Assembly: GCA_002331625.1 (NCBI GenBank)
Contig: DCZN01000063.1
Span: 4,732-26,473, forward strand
Origin: Nitrospira sp. UBA2083
GTDB lineage: Bacteria; Nitrospirota; Nitrospiria; Nitrospirales; Nitrospiraceae
Length of the DNA: 21,742 bases
Reading direction: 5' to 3'
Shown here: one piece after another, positions 7,604 through 14,065 of the stretch
Layout of the letters: each line of letters opens with the position of its first letter
How positions within the stretch are numbered: the first letter of the stretch is position 1
Notes under the pieces: generated by a model
Seen by the model: only the letters and a program-made list of their open reading frames with translations
What the model was told of the DNA's origin: nothing
Database searches by the model: none
Translations under genes and position numbers: made by a program

Positions 7604-7837
7604 ATGGCCAAACTTAACGTGTCCATTGACGATCGATTACGAGATGAGCTCTTCAGGCTTATCCCACCTCGACGGCGGAGTCAGGTGGTAAACGAAGCGC
7701 TCCGGCATGAACTGCTCCGGCGCAAGCGTCGGCAGGCGACTGAAGTGGTGCATCGTTTGCGGAAGCGAAGTGCGACGTTCACAGGAGAGGAAATTCTCGA
7801 TGCCGTCCGTCGAGATCGGGATCGGACGGACCAATGA
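7604..7837 (+). CDS. vapB: VapB-like antitoxin (ribbon-helix-helix)
   Basis: The 77-residue protein opens with KLNVSIDDRLRDELFRLIP, the beta strand and first helix of a ribbon-helix-helix DNA-binding domain, followed by RRRSQVVNEALRHEL, the second helix. The C-terminal half is charged and likely wraps the toxin. The ATG is preceded by GGAGAGGAG. Its stop overlaps the toxin start in an ATGA arrangement (7834-7837), so the two are translationally coupled, as is usual for this class. It should neutralise the PIN ribonuclease and repress the operon at the palindrome just upstream. The family assignment rests on motif, size and neighbour; the exact antitoxin subfamily is uncertain. Confidence 0.85.
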   Translation: MAKLNVSIDDRLRDELFRLIPPRRRSQVVNEALRHELLRRKRRQATEVVHRLRKRSATFTGEEILDAVRRDRDRTDQ

Positions 7838-8265
7838 TTCTCGTGCCTGATGCCTCCGTCCTCCTGAAGTGGGTGTTGGAGCAAGAGCATGAGCCTGACC
7901 ATCGCAAAGCCATCCAGTTGCAACAAGCACTGCTTGACGAATCGGTTGAGATGCGATTGCCGACGCTCTGGCGGTATGAAGTGGGGAATGTGTTGGGACT
8001 CAAAAAGCCGACGATGGCTGCCGAATTGATGAGCGCCTTGTTGGCGTACGAATTTGATGAGGTTCCGTTACGGACGGAGTATGGACTGGCTGTGCTCGAA
8101 CATATGCGTGAAGTGAAACAGGTTACTTTCTATGACTCCGCCTACCATGTACTGGCCATTCGCGTTAACGGCCTGTACCTCACCGCGGATACGGCCTATG
8201 TCAAACGCGCCAAAGCGAAAGGGCATGTGGCACTCTTGTCGGAGTGGAAAGCCCCAGCGATGTAA
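7834..8265 (+). CDS. vapC: VapC-like PIN-domain ribonuclease toxin
   Basis: The 143-residue protein has the complete PIN acidic set: D6 in LVPDASVLLKW, E49 in WRYEVGN, D101 in TFYDSAYHVLA and D119 in LTADTAYV. These residues bind Mg2+ or Mn2+ for single-strand RNA cleavage. VapC toxins typically cut tRNA or rRNA and halt translation when the antitoxin is degraded. The length is normal for the family and the frame is intact, so the toxin is probably functional. The start codon overlaps the antitoxin stop. The gene ends 43 bp before the converging broken lipoprotein gene. Confidence 0.88.
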   Translation: MILVPDASVLLKWVLEQEHEPDHRKAIQLQQALLDESVEMRLPTLWRYEVGNVLGLKKPTMAAELMSALLAYEFDEVPLRTEYGLAVLEHMREVKQVTFYDSAYHVLAIRVNGLYLTADTAYVKRAKAKGHVALLSEWKAPAM

Positions 8266-8307
8266 GACCATTATCTGACGAGTCACAAAATAGTAGTGTG
8301 CGCTTCT

Positions 8308-8703
8308 CTAATCCATTGTTGTACCAGCTGCAGTCTTGCCTAACACGTCCTTGACATCATCGAGATGAGGAATGTCGGTAGGTGCGTGACCTTTGTGCCG
8401 TGTCACTGTCATAACTGTCTGGCGCGAGAATCCCAGCACATCCGATCGTCCAGCTAAGTGAAAGAAATCGTACCCCTCGCGGAGCATCAGCTCCGCACTG
8501 CGTCGACGCAGATAGCGGTCGAGCTGATCTTGCGAGGTGAAGGCACTCGCTCAATACTCCGCCCAATAGACATTTCCCTTGCTTTGCTCAACGACATCTG
8601 TCCCAGCCTCAGCCCGAGGCGTGTAGTGGTCGGTGGCACAACCGGCCAACCATGCAGTCAGCATCAAAAGAGGAACGCCATCCTCAAATAGAAAAGTTCG
8701 CAT
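8308..8703 (-). pseudogene. Small lipoprotein gene interrupted by one in-frame TGA
   Basis: Reading the minus strand from the ATG at 8703 gives a signal peptide ending WLAGC (lipidated Cys22), then text up to VYWAEY and a TGA at 8553-8551. The same frame continues for 80 codons with clearly protein-like content, including FTSQDQLDRYLRRRSAELM and REGYDFFHLAGRSD, to a TAG at 8310-8308. The layout (lipobox, then RxAEL...GYDxF) resembles small CC0125/CC1285-type lipoproteins. Without the TGA the product would be 130 residues, a normal size. No frameshift is needed, so a single substitution (for example from TCA, CGA or TGG), or a sequencing error, explains it. A start at the ATG at 8664 is also possible. 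Neither start has a good ribosome-binding site. Confidence 0.65.
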
Positions 8704-9029
8704 CGGGAGTTCCCGTCGGAGTGAGACGAATCCACGAGATGAACGGCATCAATGCTTTTGTATTTTCGCGTCAACCGGGAGCGAATGTCTGGATCCAATT
8801 CGATCCAGGTTGGATTGTTTTGGATGCATCGAAATCCTAAGTTGTCATGAATCCAGAGAGACAAATCGTATCGTCCTCTCTCGTATCATCGCGATAAAAA
8901 GCAATCATTTCAGCTGAGTAGAACTTTGGTGTCCCTGGCTGTGAGATAGGTATAGGGAATGCAAAGTTTCCTATGTAAGGCAGGTAACCATTCGCATTAG
9001 GGAGATGTTGGAGAAGAACGGAGGCTGTG
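8704..9029. other. Spacer with no recognised gene
   Basis: About 326 bp between the broken lipoprotein gene and the small secreted protein gene. It contains a 7-bp inverted repeat ctggatc-caattc-gatccag (8789-8808). A short plus-strand frame across 8652-8840 overlaps the lipoprotein relic and is not recognisable. The right end carries the CGGAGG ribosome-binding site for the next gene. Confidence 0.5.
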
Positions 9030-9479
9030 ATGAATATGAGAAGGTACATAGGAGTGAGCCTTGCATGCTGTGTCGGGATGTCGAATGTTGTCATGCTCCA
9101 TTCAGCAGCGTGGGGAGACTGCACGGTGCAGGAGCGCATCGAGTTGGGGAAGCAAGGGTACGACAAGAGTGAAGTTGAAAAGGCCTGTGCGGATGCTGGT
9201 AACAGCGACAGCGGGAATTTCTGGGAAGCGCTTACCAAAGACGTCGTGACGAACCTTTCGAAGGGTCTCACCGATGGCCTCTCAAAAGGGCTAGACAAAG
9301 GATTGAGCAGTGCATTGGGTGCGCGCGAGAGGAGTTCGACCGCCGCTTCGTCAGCCCCTCCGGACGCGCGTGAATGTGTCACCATTGCTGGAATCTGTCC
9401 GCTTTCCGGTGGCCATGTTGAAGCGCAGTGCTATTGCCAAGCCTGGAATGGCGCCACATTTTATGGGGTCTCTAAGTAG
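9030..9479 (+). CDS. Small secreted protein with octapeptide Gly repeat and Cys-rich tail
   Basis: I do not recognise a named family. The 149-residue product starts at an ATG five bases after CGGAGG; a GTG one codon earlier is less well placed. A signal peptide (about residues 1-29, cleavage near AWG) is followed by CTVQERIELGKQGYDKSEVEKAC (31-53), a short Cys-bounded helical motif with a GYxKxEVxKxC ending. Residues about 76-97 contain an 8-residue repeat, LSKGLTDG LSKGLDKG LSSALG, which would make an amphipathic, glycine-zipper-like helix. The C-terminus has four Cys (ECVTIAGICP and CYC), likely forming disulphides outside the cytoplasm. It could be a small periplasmic or surface-associated protein. 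It stands alone between two non-coding stretches. Confidence 0.7.
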   Translation: MNMRRYIGVSLACCVGMSNVVMLHSAAWGDCTVQERIELGKQGYDKSEVEKACADAGNSDSGNFWEALTKDVVTNLSKGLTDGLSKGLDKGLSSALGARERSSTAASSAPPDARECVTIAGICPLSGGHVEAQCYCQAWNGATFYGVSK

Positions 9480-9984
9480 GCACTGCTTCCTGCATTCCAC
9501 TCTTACTCGTCGGTGTATAATGCCTGGTCGCGCAGCCAATCAGAGCCATAACCGGCGCAGCGCGACCAGAACACACAATCCTTACGCGTATCTTCCAGTG
9601 GAGATCATAGGGAGACGAGGCCACGAGAGCAGCCGCATCTTTCTCCCTCACTCCGTTTCAAATTGGAGCAGCGCGATGTGTGTGGACTGATATGTCTGAC
9701 AGTCCATGGTAAGGAGGAGAATGCCAGGCCCCATTTCTGGTTCTAGGAAACTTGCCATGAACCGCCCGGGTTTGGATCAGGCATTGCCGTCTCTTATCAG
9801 CTGGTTCGACAGCCGCTGTTCGAAATGCGGGAGAGACTGTTCTTGCACAAGAGTGGTGGTGCCGACCTTTCTCATGAACCTGAAAGGGAGTGCAAACTCA
9901 TTTAATTCAGGTTTGGGAAGGGGGGAGGGAGGGGACCAACCCCTCCCTCCTAGATTTCCCCGACGAGCTTTTTCACGGTTCTTC
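9480..9984. other. 505-bp spacer without a convincing gene
   Basis: No frame on either strand has recognisable protein content. Apart from the G-rich hairpin at 9915-9950, which sits just past the stop of the converging protease gene, I see nothing assignable. Confidence 0.55.
9915..9950. terminator. G-quadruplex motif overlapping an 11-bp hairpin after the protease gene
   Basis: ggagggagggg (9924-9934) pairs perfectly with cccctccctcc (9940-9950) across a 5-nt loop. The plus strand from 9915 to 9934 also reads as four G-runs separated by 1-2 nt, the canonical intramolecular G-quadruplex pattern. The element begins 34 nt beyond the protease stop and could end transcription, although no U-tract is present. 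Confidence 0.45.
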
Positions 9985-12111
9985 TCATGCCCTATGGCGA
10001 GATGTACCTCGCTGTCTTGTTGCCGCCCTCAAACGGCCTGTGGTTCCACGCCGCGCACGAGCCAGGGCGCCGTCGTTTCTAATCGCCGTAGCCCGAGAAG
10101 CACTGTCCATGAAGACCAGTTCGAGCCCAAATTGCTTCAGTGTCCCTTCATCCCGTGCCTCGGCATCCCGAATCGTTAGTGTCCACGTTCCGTTGAGGCT
10201 CTTGTCCTTGAATCCAGCCAACGCCGTCGTATCCAACATGTCAAACGTCCGTTTGATATTGTGCGTCGCTCCTCCCTCGCGGTTATGCAGAGTGATGTTG
10301 GCTGGAGTCTGTCCACTCGGAGGACTCAATGTGATGATGAGATCACCGATGTAGGTATGCGCGAGATCGAGATGGACGATGAGGTTCTCCACCGGTGTCG
10401 TGTCGTTCACATCCAGCGAAACCGAAACAGTCTGAAGATCCGGGAGCGGCTCGTTGAACGTTCGGCTGATCAGCACACGGCTTTTGGTCGACGGCTTCGC
10501 GAGCGTCACCGCCGTGTTCGCATTCAGGCGCCCATAGCCGTAAAATCGGCTCCAGCCGTCGGAATTGTAGTTGCCGCCATTCGGGTCAATCTTGTCGCAC
10601 GACTGCTTCAGGATGTCTCGTACTTCCTGCCATTTGAGATCGGGGTTGACCGATAGGAGCAACGCGGCGACGCCGGCTGCGCCGGGGCAGGCGCTGGACG
10701 TGCCTCCGAAACTGTTGGTGTAATTGCCTCGTTGATCACCTGAATCCTGGCTGCCTGGGTTATATCCCAGAGACCCTGCGCGATCGGTGGTCCAAATGCC
10801 AGATGTGAGGGGCGCGGGGTGTTGAAAGGGAGCATGCCCCATGTCATTGCTGGGGAACGAGCACCAGACCGCCTTCCCAAAATCACTGTAGACGCTCCGC
10901 TTGCCGCGATCATTGCATGCGGCTACGGCGATGACCCGCTCATAACTGGCATACCCATCGTTATCGACGCTCTCGTTCCCGTTTCCAGCGGCAAAGAGCA
11001 CGATACACCCCTTCCCACTTCGGCCTTTCGTTGTCGCGTAGTCGATGGCCAGCTTCGTGCTGGCGGGGAGCGGGACCTTCTGGTTGTGGATAGGATCGTT
11101 GGAGTTCCACCATTGTCCATCACGGGGGCCCCAACTGCACGAAATCACATCAGCCCCGTTGTTGGCAGCCCATTCGAACGCCTCCGCCTCTTGCTGGGAA
11201 CCGAGTGCAGAGTTTAAGCGAATCGGCAAGAGCTTCGCTTTCGGTGCGACACCCGAGGCCTTGACCAGTCCGCTTGCGCAAGCGACACCGGCACAGGCGG
11301 TCCCATGATCTTCAGTGAAACCGGCATCTTTTGGCCGAGGATCGTTGATGCCGAGGGTGGCGTCGCGAGGTGCGACGATCTTGCCCGCCCCACTAAATTC
11401 CGGATGGTCAATGTCGATCCCATCATCGATGATCGCGATCGTCGTGCCTTCTCCCATGGCTATCTGATGGGCGGCCTCCACATTCGCGCTCGCCGAGACC
11501 GGTGTTCCGTTGATTGTGGTGGTCTTGAGGTGCCATTGCTCAGCCGCGATCGCGCGCCGGCCTTTGGGTCGAACCAGTTCCGGATGACAATACTCCACGT
11601 CTTTTCGGTTCAGGAGCGAGGACGCGGTTTCAAAGATGGAGGTGCCGGTGCCCTCAGGCGCCCCGACAAAAAAAGCGTTGGTCGCATACGTCAATTCTTT
11701 CTTGATGGTGAGTCCTGCGTCTCGGATCACCGTGCGACAGTCCTCTGGGTCTGCATCATCGACGAACTTGATAAAGAGATTTTCGGTATAGAGCACAGGC
11801 TCTCCCGATTTCTCATCCACCATGACACCGCCGGCGAATCGTACGTCTGAGGCAGTACGAAGCGCCGACTTTCTGCTTTCCAGCGACCGACGTCCTGTCC
11901 CAGGCGGTATCCGGTACACTTCGACGCCGGCTTCCGGAAACGTGAGGACGAGGTATCCGTCCGCGACTTCTCCAGATTCCGGTGTCGGCACCGCGCCACC
12001 TCTGATCGATCGAGTCGAACGAGTTCGGACCGCGATCAGATCGTCGCTCTTGCGGAGCATGATCGGCGGTTCGTTCTTCTTGCCCAGTCGAACGTGTGTG
12101 AGTTCAGGCAT
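9985..12111 (-). CDS. Subtilisin-family (S8) serine protease with proprotein-convertase P domain
   Basis: The 708-residue protein is numbered from the ATG at 12111, which follows AAGGAGGA. The S8 triad is complete: D229 in IAIIDDGID, H269 in EDHGTACAG, oxyanion N377 in AAGNGN and S472 in GGTSSACPG. Residues about 1-190 contain a prodomain-like region. After the peptidase domain, residues about 547-667 form a P domain (NLIVHLDLAHTYIGDLIITL, SLNGTWTLTIRD), which stabilises the catalytic domain in kexin/furin-like enzymes. There is no N-terminal signal peptide, so it is either cytoplasmic or exported by an unrecognised route. The last 30 or so residues are an Arg-rich tail (RARRGTTGRLR) beyond the P domain. 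A small ORF may overlap its start by 8 nt. Confidence 0.88.
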   Translation of the reverse strand: MPELTHVRLGKKNEPPIMLRKSDDLIAVRTRSTRSIRGGAVPTPESGEVADGYLVLTFPEAGVEVYRIPPGTGRRSLESRKSALRTASDVRFAGGVMVDEKSGEPVLYTENLFIKFVDDADPEDCRTVIRDAGLTIKKELTYATNAFFVGAPEGTGTSIFETASSLLNRKDVEYCHPELVRPKGRRAIAAEQWHLKTTTINGTPVSASANVEAAHQIAMGEGTTIAIIDDGIDIDHPEFSGAGKIVAPRDATLGINDPRPKDAGFTEDHGTACAGVACASGLVKASGVAPKAKLLPIRLNSALGSQQEAEAFEWAANNGADVISCSWGPRDGQWWNSNDPIHNQKVPLPASTKLAIDYATTKGRSGKGCIVLFAAGNGNESVDNDGYASYERVIAVAACNDRGKRSVYSDFGKAVWCSFPSNDMGHAPFQHPAPLTSGIWTTDRAGSLGYNPGSQDSGDQRGNYTNSFGGTSSACPGAAGVAALLLSVNPDLKWQEVRDILKQSCDKIDPNGGNYNSDGWSRFYGYGRLNANTAVTLAKPSTKSRVLISRTFNEPLPDLQTVSVSLDVNDTTPVENLIVHLDLAHTYIGDLIITLSPPSGQTPANITLHNREGGATHNIKRTFDMLDTTALAGFKDKSLNGTWTLTIRDAEARDEGTLKQFGLELVFMDSASRATAIRNDGALARARRGTTGRLRAATRQRGTSRHRA

Positions 12112-12424
12112 GGCATCCTCCTTCAATGAGTGAAAAGTGATGGTGTATGCGTCGATCGATGACGCGCGGGTCGCTCAGATTGGTCTGTCTCCTCCAAGAG
12201 CCAATTTCCGATCGCATGGGGTGCAGAGTCCGCCGTTCCTTGGTGGTAAAGCCGTCGAACTGCCTCAACTCGCCGAAGTCTAAGCTGGTGCGTTGCTCGA
12301 TGAGCTGACGCTGACTGGCTATGTCTGGTGCCACTGAAGCCGAACCTTCACGCTGGGTGACGTGGTTGCGAGACAGTTGGTTATTAGTAGACAGTTTTTC
12401 ACCGGCTAGAAATGTCTCGTCCAT
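12104..12424 (-). CDS. Possible small ORF coupled to the protease gene
   Basis: An open frame of 106 codons (ATG at 12424; a TTG at 12436 is also possible) ends 8 nt inside the protease gene, so its TGA overlaps the protease start region, an arrangement typical of translational coupling. Third positions are moderately GC-biased and the sequence is hydrophilic and charged, with no recognisable domain and no signal peptide. I see no ribosome-binding site before the ATG. Subtilases are often paired with a propeptide-like inhibitor, so a coupled chaperone or inhibitor is one idea, but nothing in the residues shows it. Confidence 0.3.
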   Translation of the reverse strand: MDETFLAGEKLSTNNQLSRNHVTQREGSASVAPDIASQRQLIEQRTSLDFGELRQFDGFTTKERRTLHPMRSEIGSWRRQTNLSDPRVIDRRIHHHFSLIEGGCHA

Positions 12425-12807
12425 CTGAGGGATCAAATTCTATGATCCTTTCTGAAGAGAATGATCATGCAAACGGCTGGCCACCAACTGGCGAGGTAGA
12501 ACTACTTAAAATTGTGGAGGAAATTGAATTCAACAGGATTCGGTGTTGGATCTCTTTTGATACGCCTCAGTATCTGTTTTGATACAGATGGGGGATCTGA
12601 AGGGTAACAGATTCATCATCACTCGCCGTCATCGTCGAGTCGGTGGATTCTGCATCGCATCCGTAAAAAATATCCGTTGCCACGAAGAGCTGCTCAGTAT
12701 GTGTTGAAAGAACTCAGTTCGATGGGTCGCATTTCAGAAGTCAGGAGTGTATTCTGCAAAGAGGCCAACAGAACAGAGTCTCATTGAAATTAATTCTGGA
12801 GGCGGTG
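12425..12807. other. Spacer before the MscS gene with possible operator
   Basis: About 380 bp with no convincing gene. It contains the phased GATAC/GTATC half-sites at 12559-12585, listed separately. The last bases carry the GGAGG ribosome-binding site (12798-12802) for the channel gene. Confidence 0.5.
12559..12585. promoter_or_regulatory. Three phased GATAC/GTATC half-sites
   Basis: GATAC (12559-12563), GTATC (12570-12574) and GATAC (12581-12585) begin exactly 11 bp apart, on one face of the helix. The outer two lie within a direct repeat of ttttgatac (12555-12563 and 12577-12585). This looks like a binding array for a dimeric regulator, between the divergent protease and channel genes. 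No regulator is encoded next to it. Confidence 0.35.
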
Positions 12808-13338
12808 ATGACGACCTTGGAACGACTTCTTAACGGTGAGTTTATCCACCCCAGCACATGGTTTGGCGTCATCTTCTATGCCCTGGTGTTCCTGGCGTTG
12901 GCATGGGTGGGGTTCCGCTCGTTGCGTATCGCGCTGGAACAGCTGGAAGGGAGTTTTCTGGATCGTACGTCGGTAGGATTCTTGCGTCGGATGGGGGGAG
13001 CACTCATCTGGGTGCTGGCTGTGATTCTCTATGCGAATGTGATTCCGGAGCTGCACGCGTTTGGGACGGCGTTGCTTGCAGGCGCCAGTGTGGCGTCGGT
13101 TCTGGTGGGGTTGGCGGCGCAGAGTACCCTGGGTAATATGATTGCCGGCTTGTCGCTGCTGATGTATCGACCGTTCGAAATCGGGGACTCCGTGCAATTG
13201 ACCGTGCCGGCAGGCGTACAAACCGGCAAGATCGAAGACCTGACACTCGGCTACACCGTGATTAAGACTCAAGAAGACCAAGAAATCGTGGTGCCGAATA
13301 GCGTGATGGCGAGCCAGGCGATCATTAAGTCGGCATAG
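12808..13338 (+). CDS. Minimal MscS-family mechanosensitive channel
   Basis: The 176-residue protein starts at the ATG at 12808, five bases after GGAGG; an upstream in-frame TTG at 12784 lacks a site. There are three membrane helices: about residues 17-36, 62-82 and the pore-lining 85-120, whose small-residue pattern LLAGASVASVLVGLAAQSTLGNMIAG and following MYRPFEIGD are diagnostic of MscS. The beta domain is present (GKIEDLTLGYTVIKTQEDQEIVVPNS). The protein ends right there and lacks the C-terminal alpha/beta cage of E. coli MscS (286 residues). MscS channels open under membrane tension to release solutes on hypo-osmotic shock. The frame ends cleanly, with a hairpin starting at the stop codon, so it may be a natural short form. 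Confidence 0.85.
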   Translation: MTTLERLLNGEFIHPSTWFGVIFYALVFLALAWVGFRSLRIALEQLEGSFLDRTSVGFLRRMGGALIWVLAVILYANVIPELHAFGTALLAGASVASVLVGLAAQSTLGNMIAGLSLLMYRPFEIGDSVQLTVPAGVQTGKIEDLTLGYTVIKTQEDQEIVVPNSVMASQAIIKSA

Positions 13339-13358
13339 AGGATCAGGTTTCATCCTCT
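13337..13358 (+). terminator. Hairpin at the end of the MscS gene
   Basis: agaggat (13337-13343) pairs with atcctct (13352-13358) across an 8-nt loop, overlapping the stop codon. No T-run follows, so this is only a candidate terminator or mRNA-protecting stem. Confidence 0.35.
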
Positions 13359-13426
13359 GCTAGGCATCCCAAGAAGGATCGACTATTAATATGCTGTGAA
13401 ATGGATTTAAAGTGAGTTAATGGTCT

Positions 13427-13720
13427 ATGGCCACGAGAAGCTATACTGCGATCGTTGAAAAGGAAGGATCCGGTTAGGTGGCGCTCTGTCCGGAACTCGA
13501 CGTGGCGAGTTAAGGAGAGACTGTCGAATCCGCCACAGCCCATCTGGAAGAAGTGGTCGAACTCTTTCTCGAATGCGCCGACCCCACCGAAGTCGAACGC
13601 CGCCTCCACACGCAAGTTTTCATCACACGCTTCGATGTAACGAAATCAGCATACGCCGTCAAATCCGTGCAATCTTCTCACCCAATCAGCTTTTTTACTG
13701 ATTTCCTCGTCTCTGTTTAA
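13427..13720 (+). pseudogene. hicB: HicB-family antitoxin remnant with two nonsense codons
   Basis: From the ATG at 13427 one frame reads the HicB partial RNase H-like core: RSYTAIVEKEGSG, stop, VALCPELDVAS, stop, GETVESATAHLEEVVELFLE, then EVERRLHTQVFITRFDV. The TAG at 13475-13477 stands where the family has Tyr (GYVALCPEL) and the TAA at 13511-13513 where it has Gln (SQGET), so both are simple point changes (TAT or TAC to TAG, CAA to TAA). No frameshift is needed. HicB normally neutralises the HicA mRNA interferase; no HicA-like sequence is visible on either side, so this is a decayed orphan antitoxin. The frame runs past the HicB end to a TAA at 13718-13720; the true end may be nearer 13640. 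Confidence 0.75.
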
Positions 13721-14065
13721 AAGGCTCATCACCCCATCGAGTCACTTAAGCGAACAGAAAACGCGAAGTAAGCCTGGTTGGAAGCAGCGCGCGCTGAGAA
13801 GAAACCCTTCTCCCCCTATTTTGCCCGACCACCTTTGAAGTCAACACAGGACCTTGGGGCTCTCAATCTTGACGCTCGTTTCTTCAGCCTCAAGTGATAC
13901 ACGATGCGAGACCAGATCCCAATCGCGGTTTCATGTGCCTGCTATATTTGTACAGAATGTTGAAGACCCTTCTCAAATGAATGAATCGCTGACACCCAAT
14001 ATGAGCGAAGCCTTTGAATTTCCAAAGAACTTCACGGTGCGAGTTTACTGCACGTGAGGAGGCAG
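13721..14065. other. Spacer before the TPR operon
   Basis: About 345 bp without an intact gene. In the HicB frame it still shows a protein-like run on both sides of a TAA at 13769-13771 (HPIESLKRTENAK, then AWLEAARAEKKPFSPYF), perhaps more decayed coding sequence. I see no clear promoter for the TPR genes; tatatt near 13945 has no matching -35 box. GAGGAGG (14056-14062) is the ribosome-binding site for the next gene. Confidence 0.4.

Noticed and set aside
8498..8511. 14-bp perfect palindrome ctgcgtcgacgcag, with a 7-bp hairpin at 8479-8496 next to it
   Set aside because: Both lie inside the lipoprotein relic and encode its Arg/Ala-rich helix, so codon use explains them better than a binding site.
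8652..8840. Short plus-strand frame over the start of the lipoprotein relic
   Set aside because: No ribosome-binding site or motif, and the opposite strand reads as a lipoprotein.
8837..9385. Minus-strand frame with a hydrophobic stretch opposite the small secreted protein
   Set aside because: The plus-strand gene has a signal peptide, ribosome-binding site and Cys pattern; the reverse frame is Ser/Pro-rich shadow sequence.
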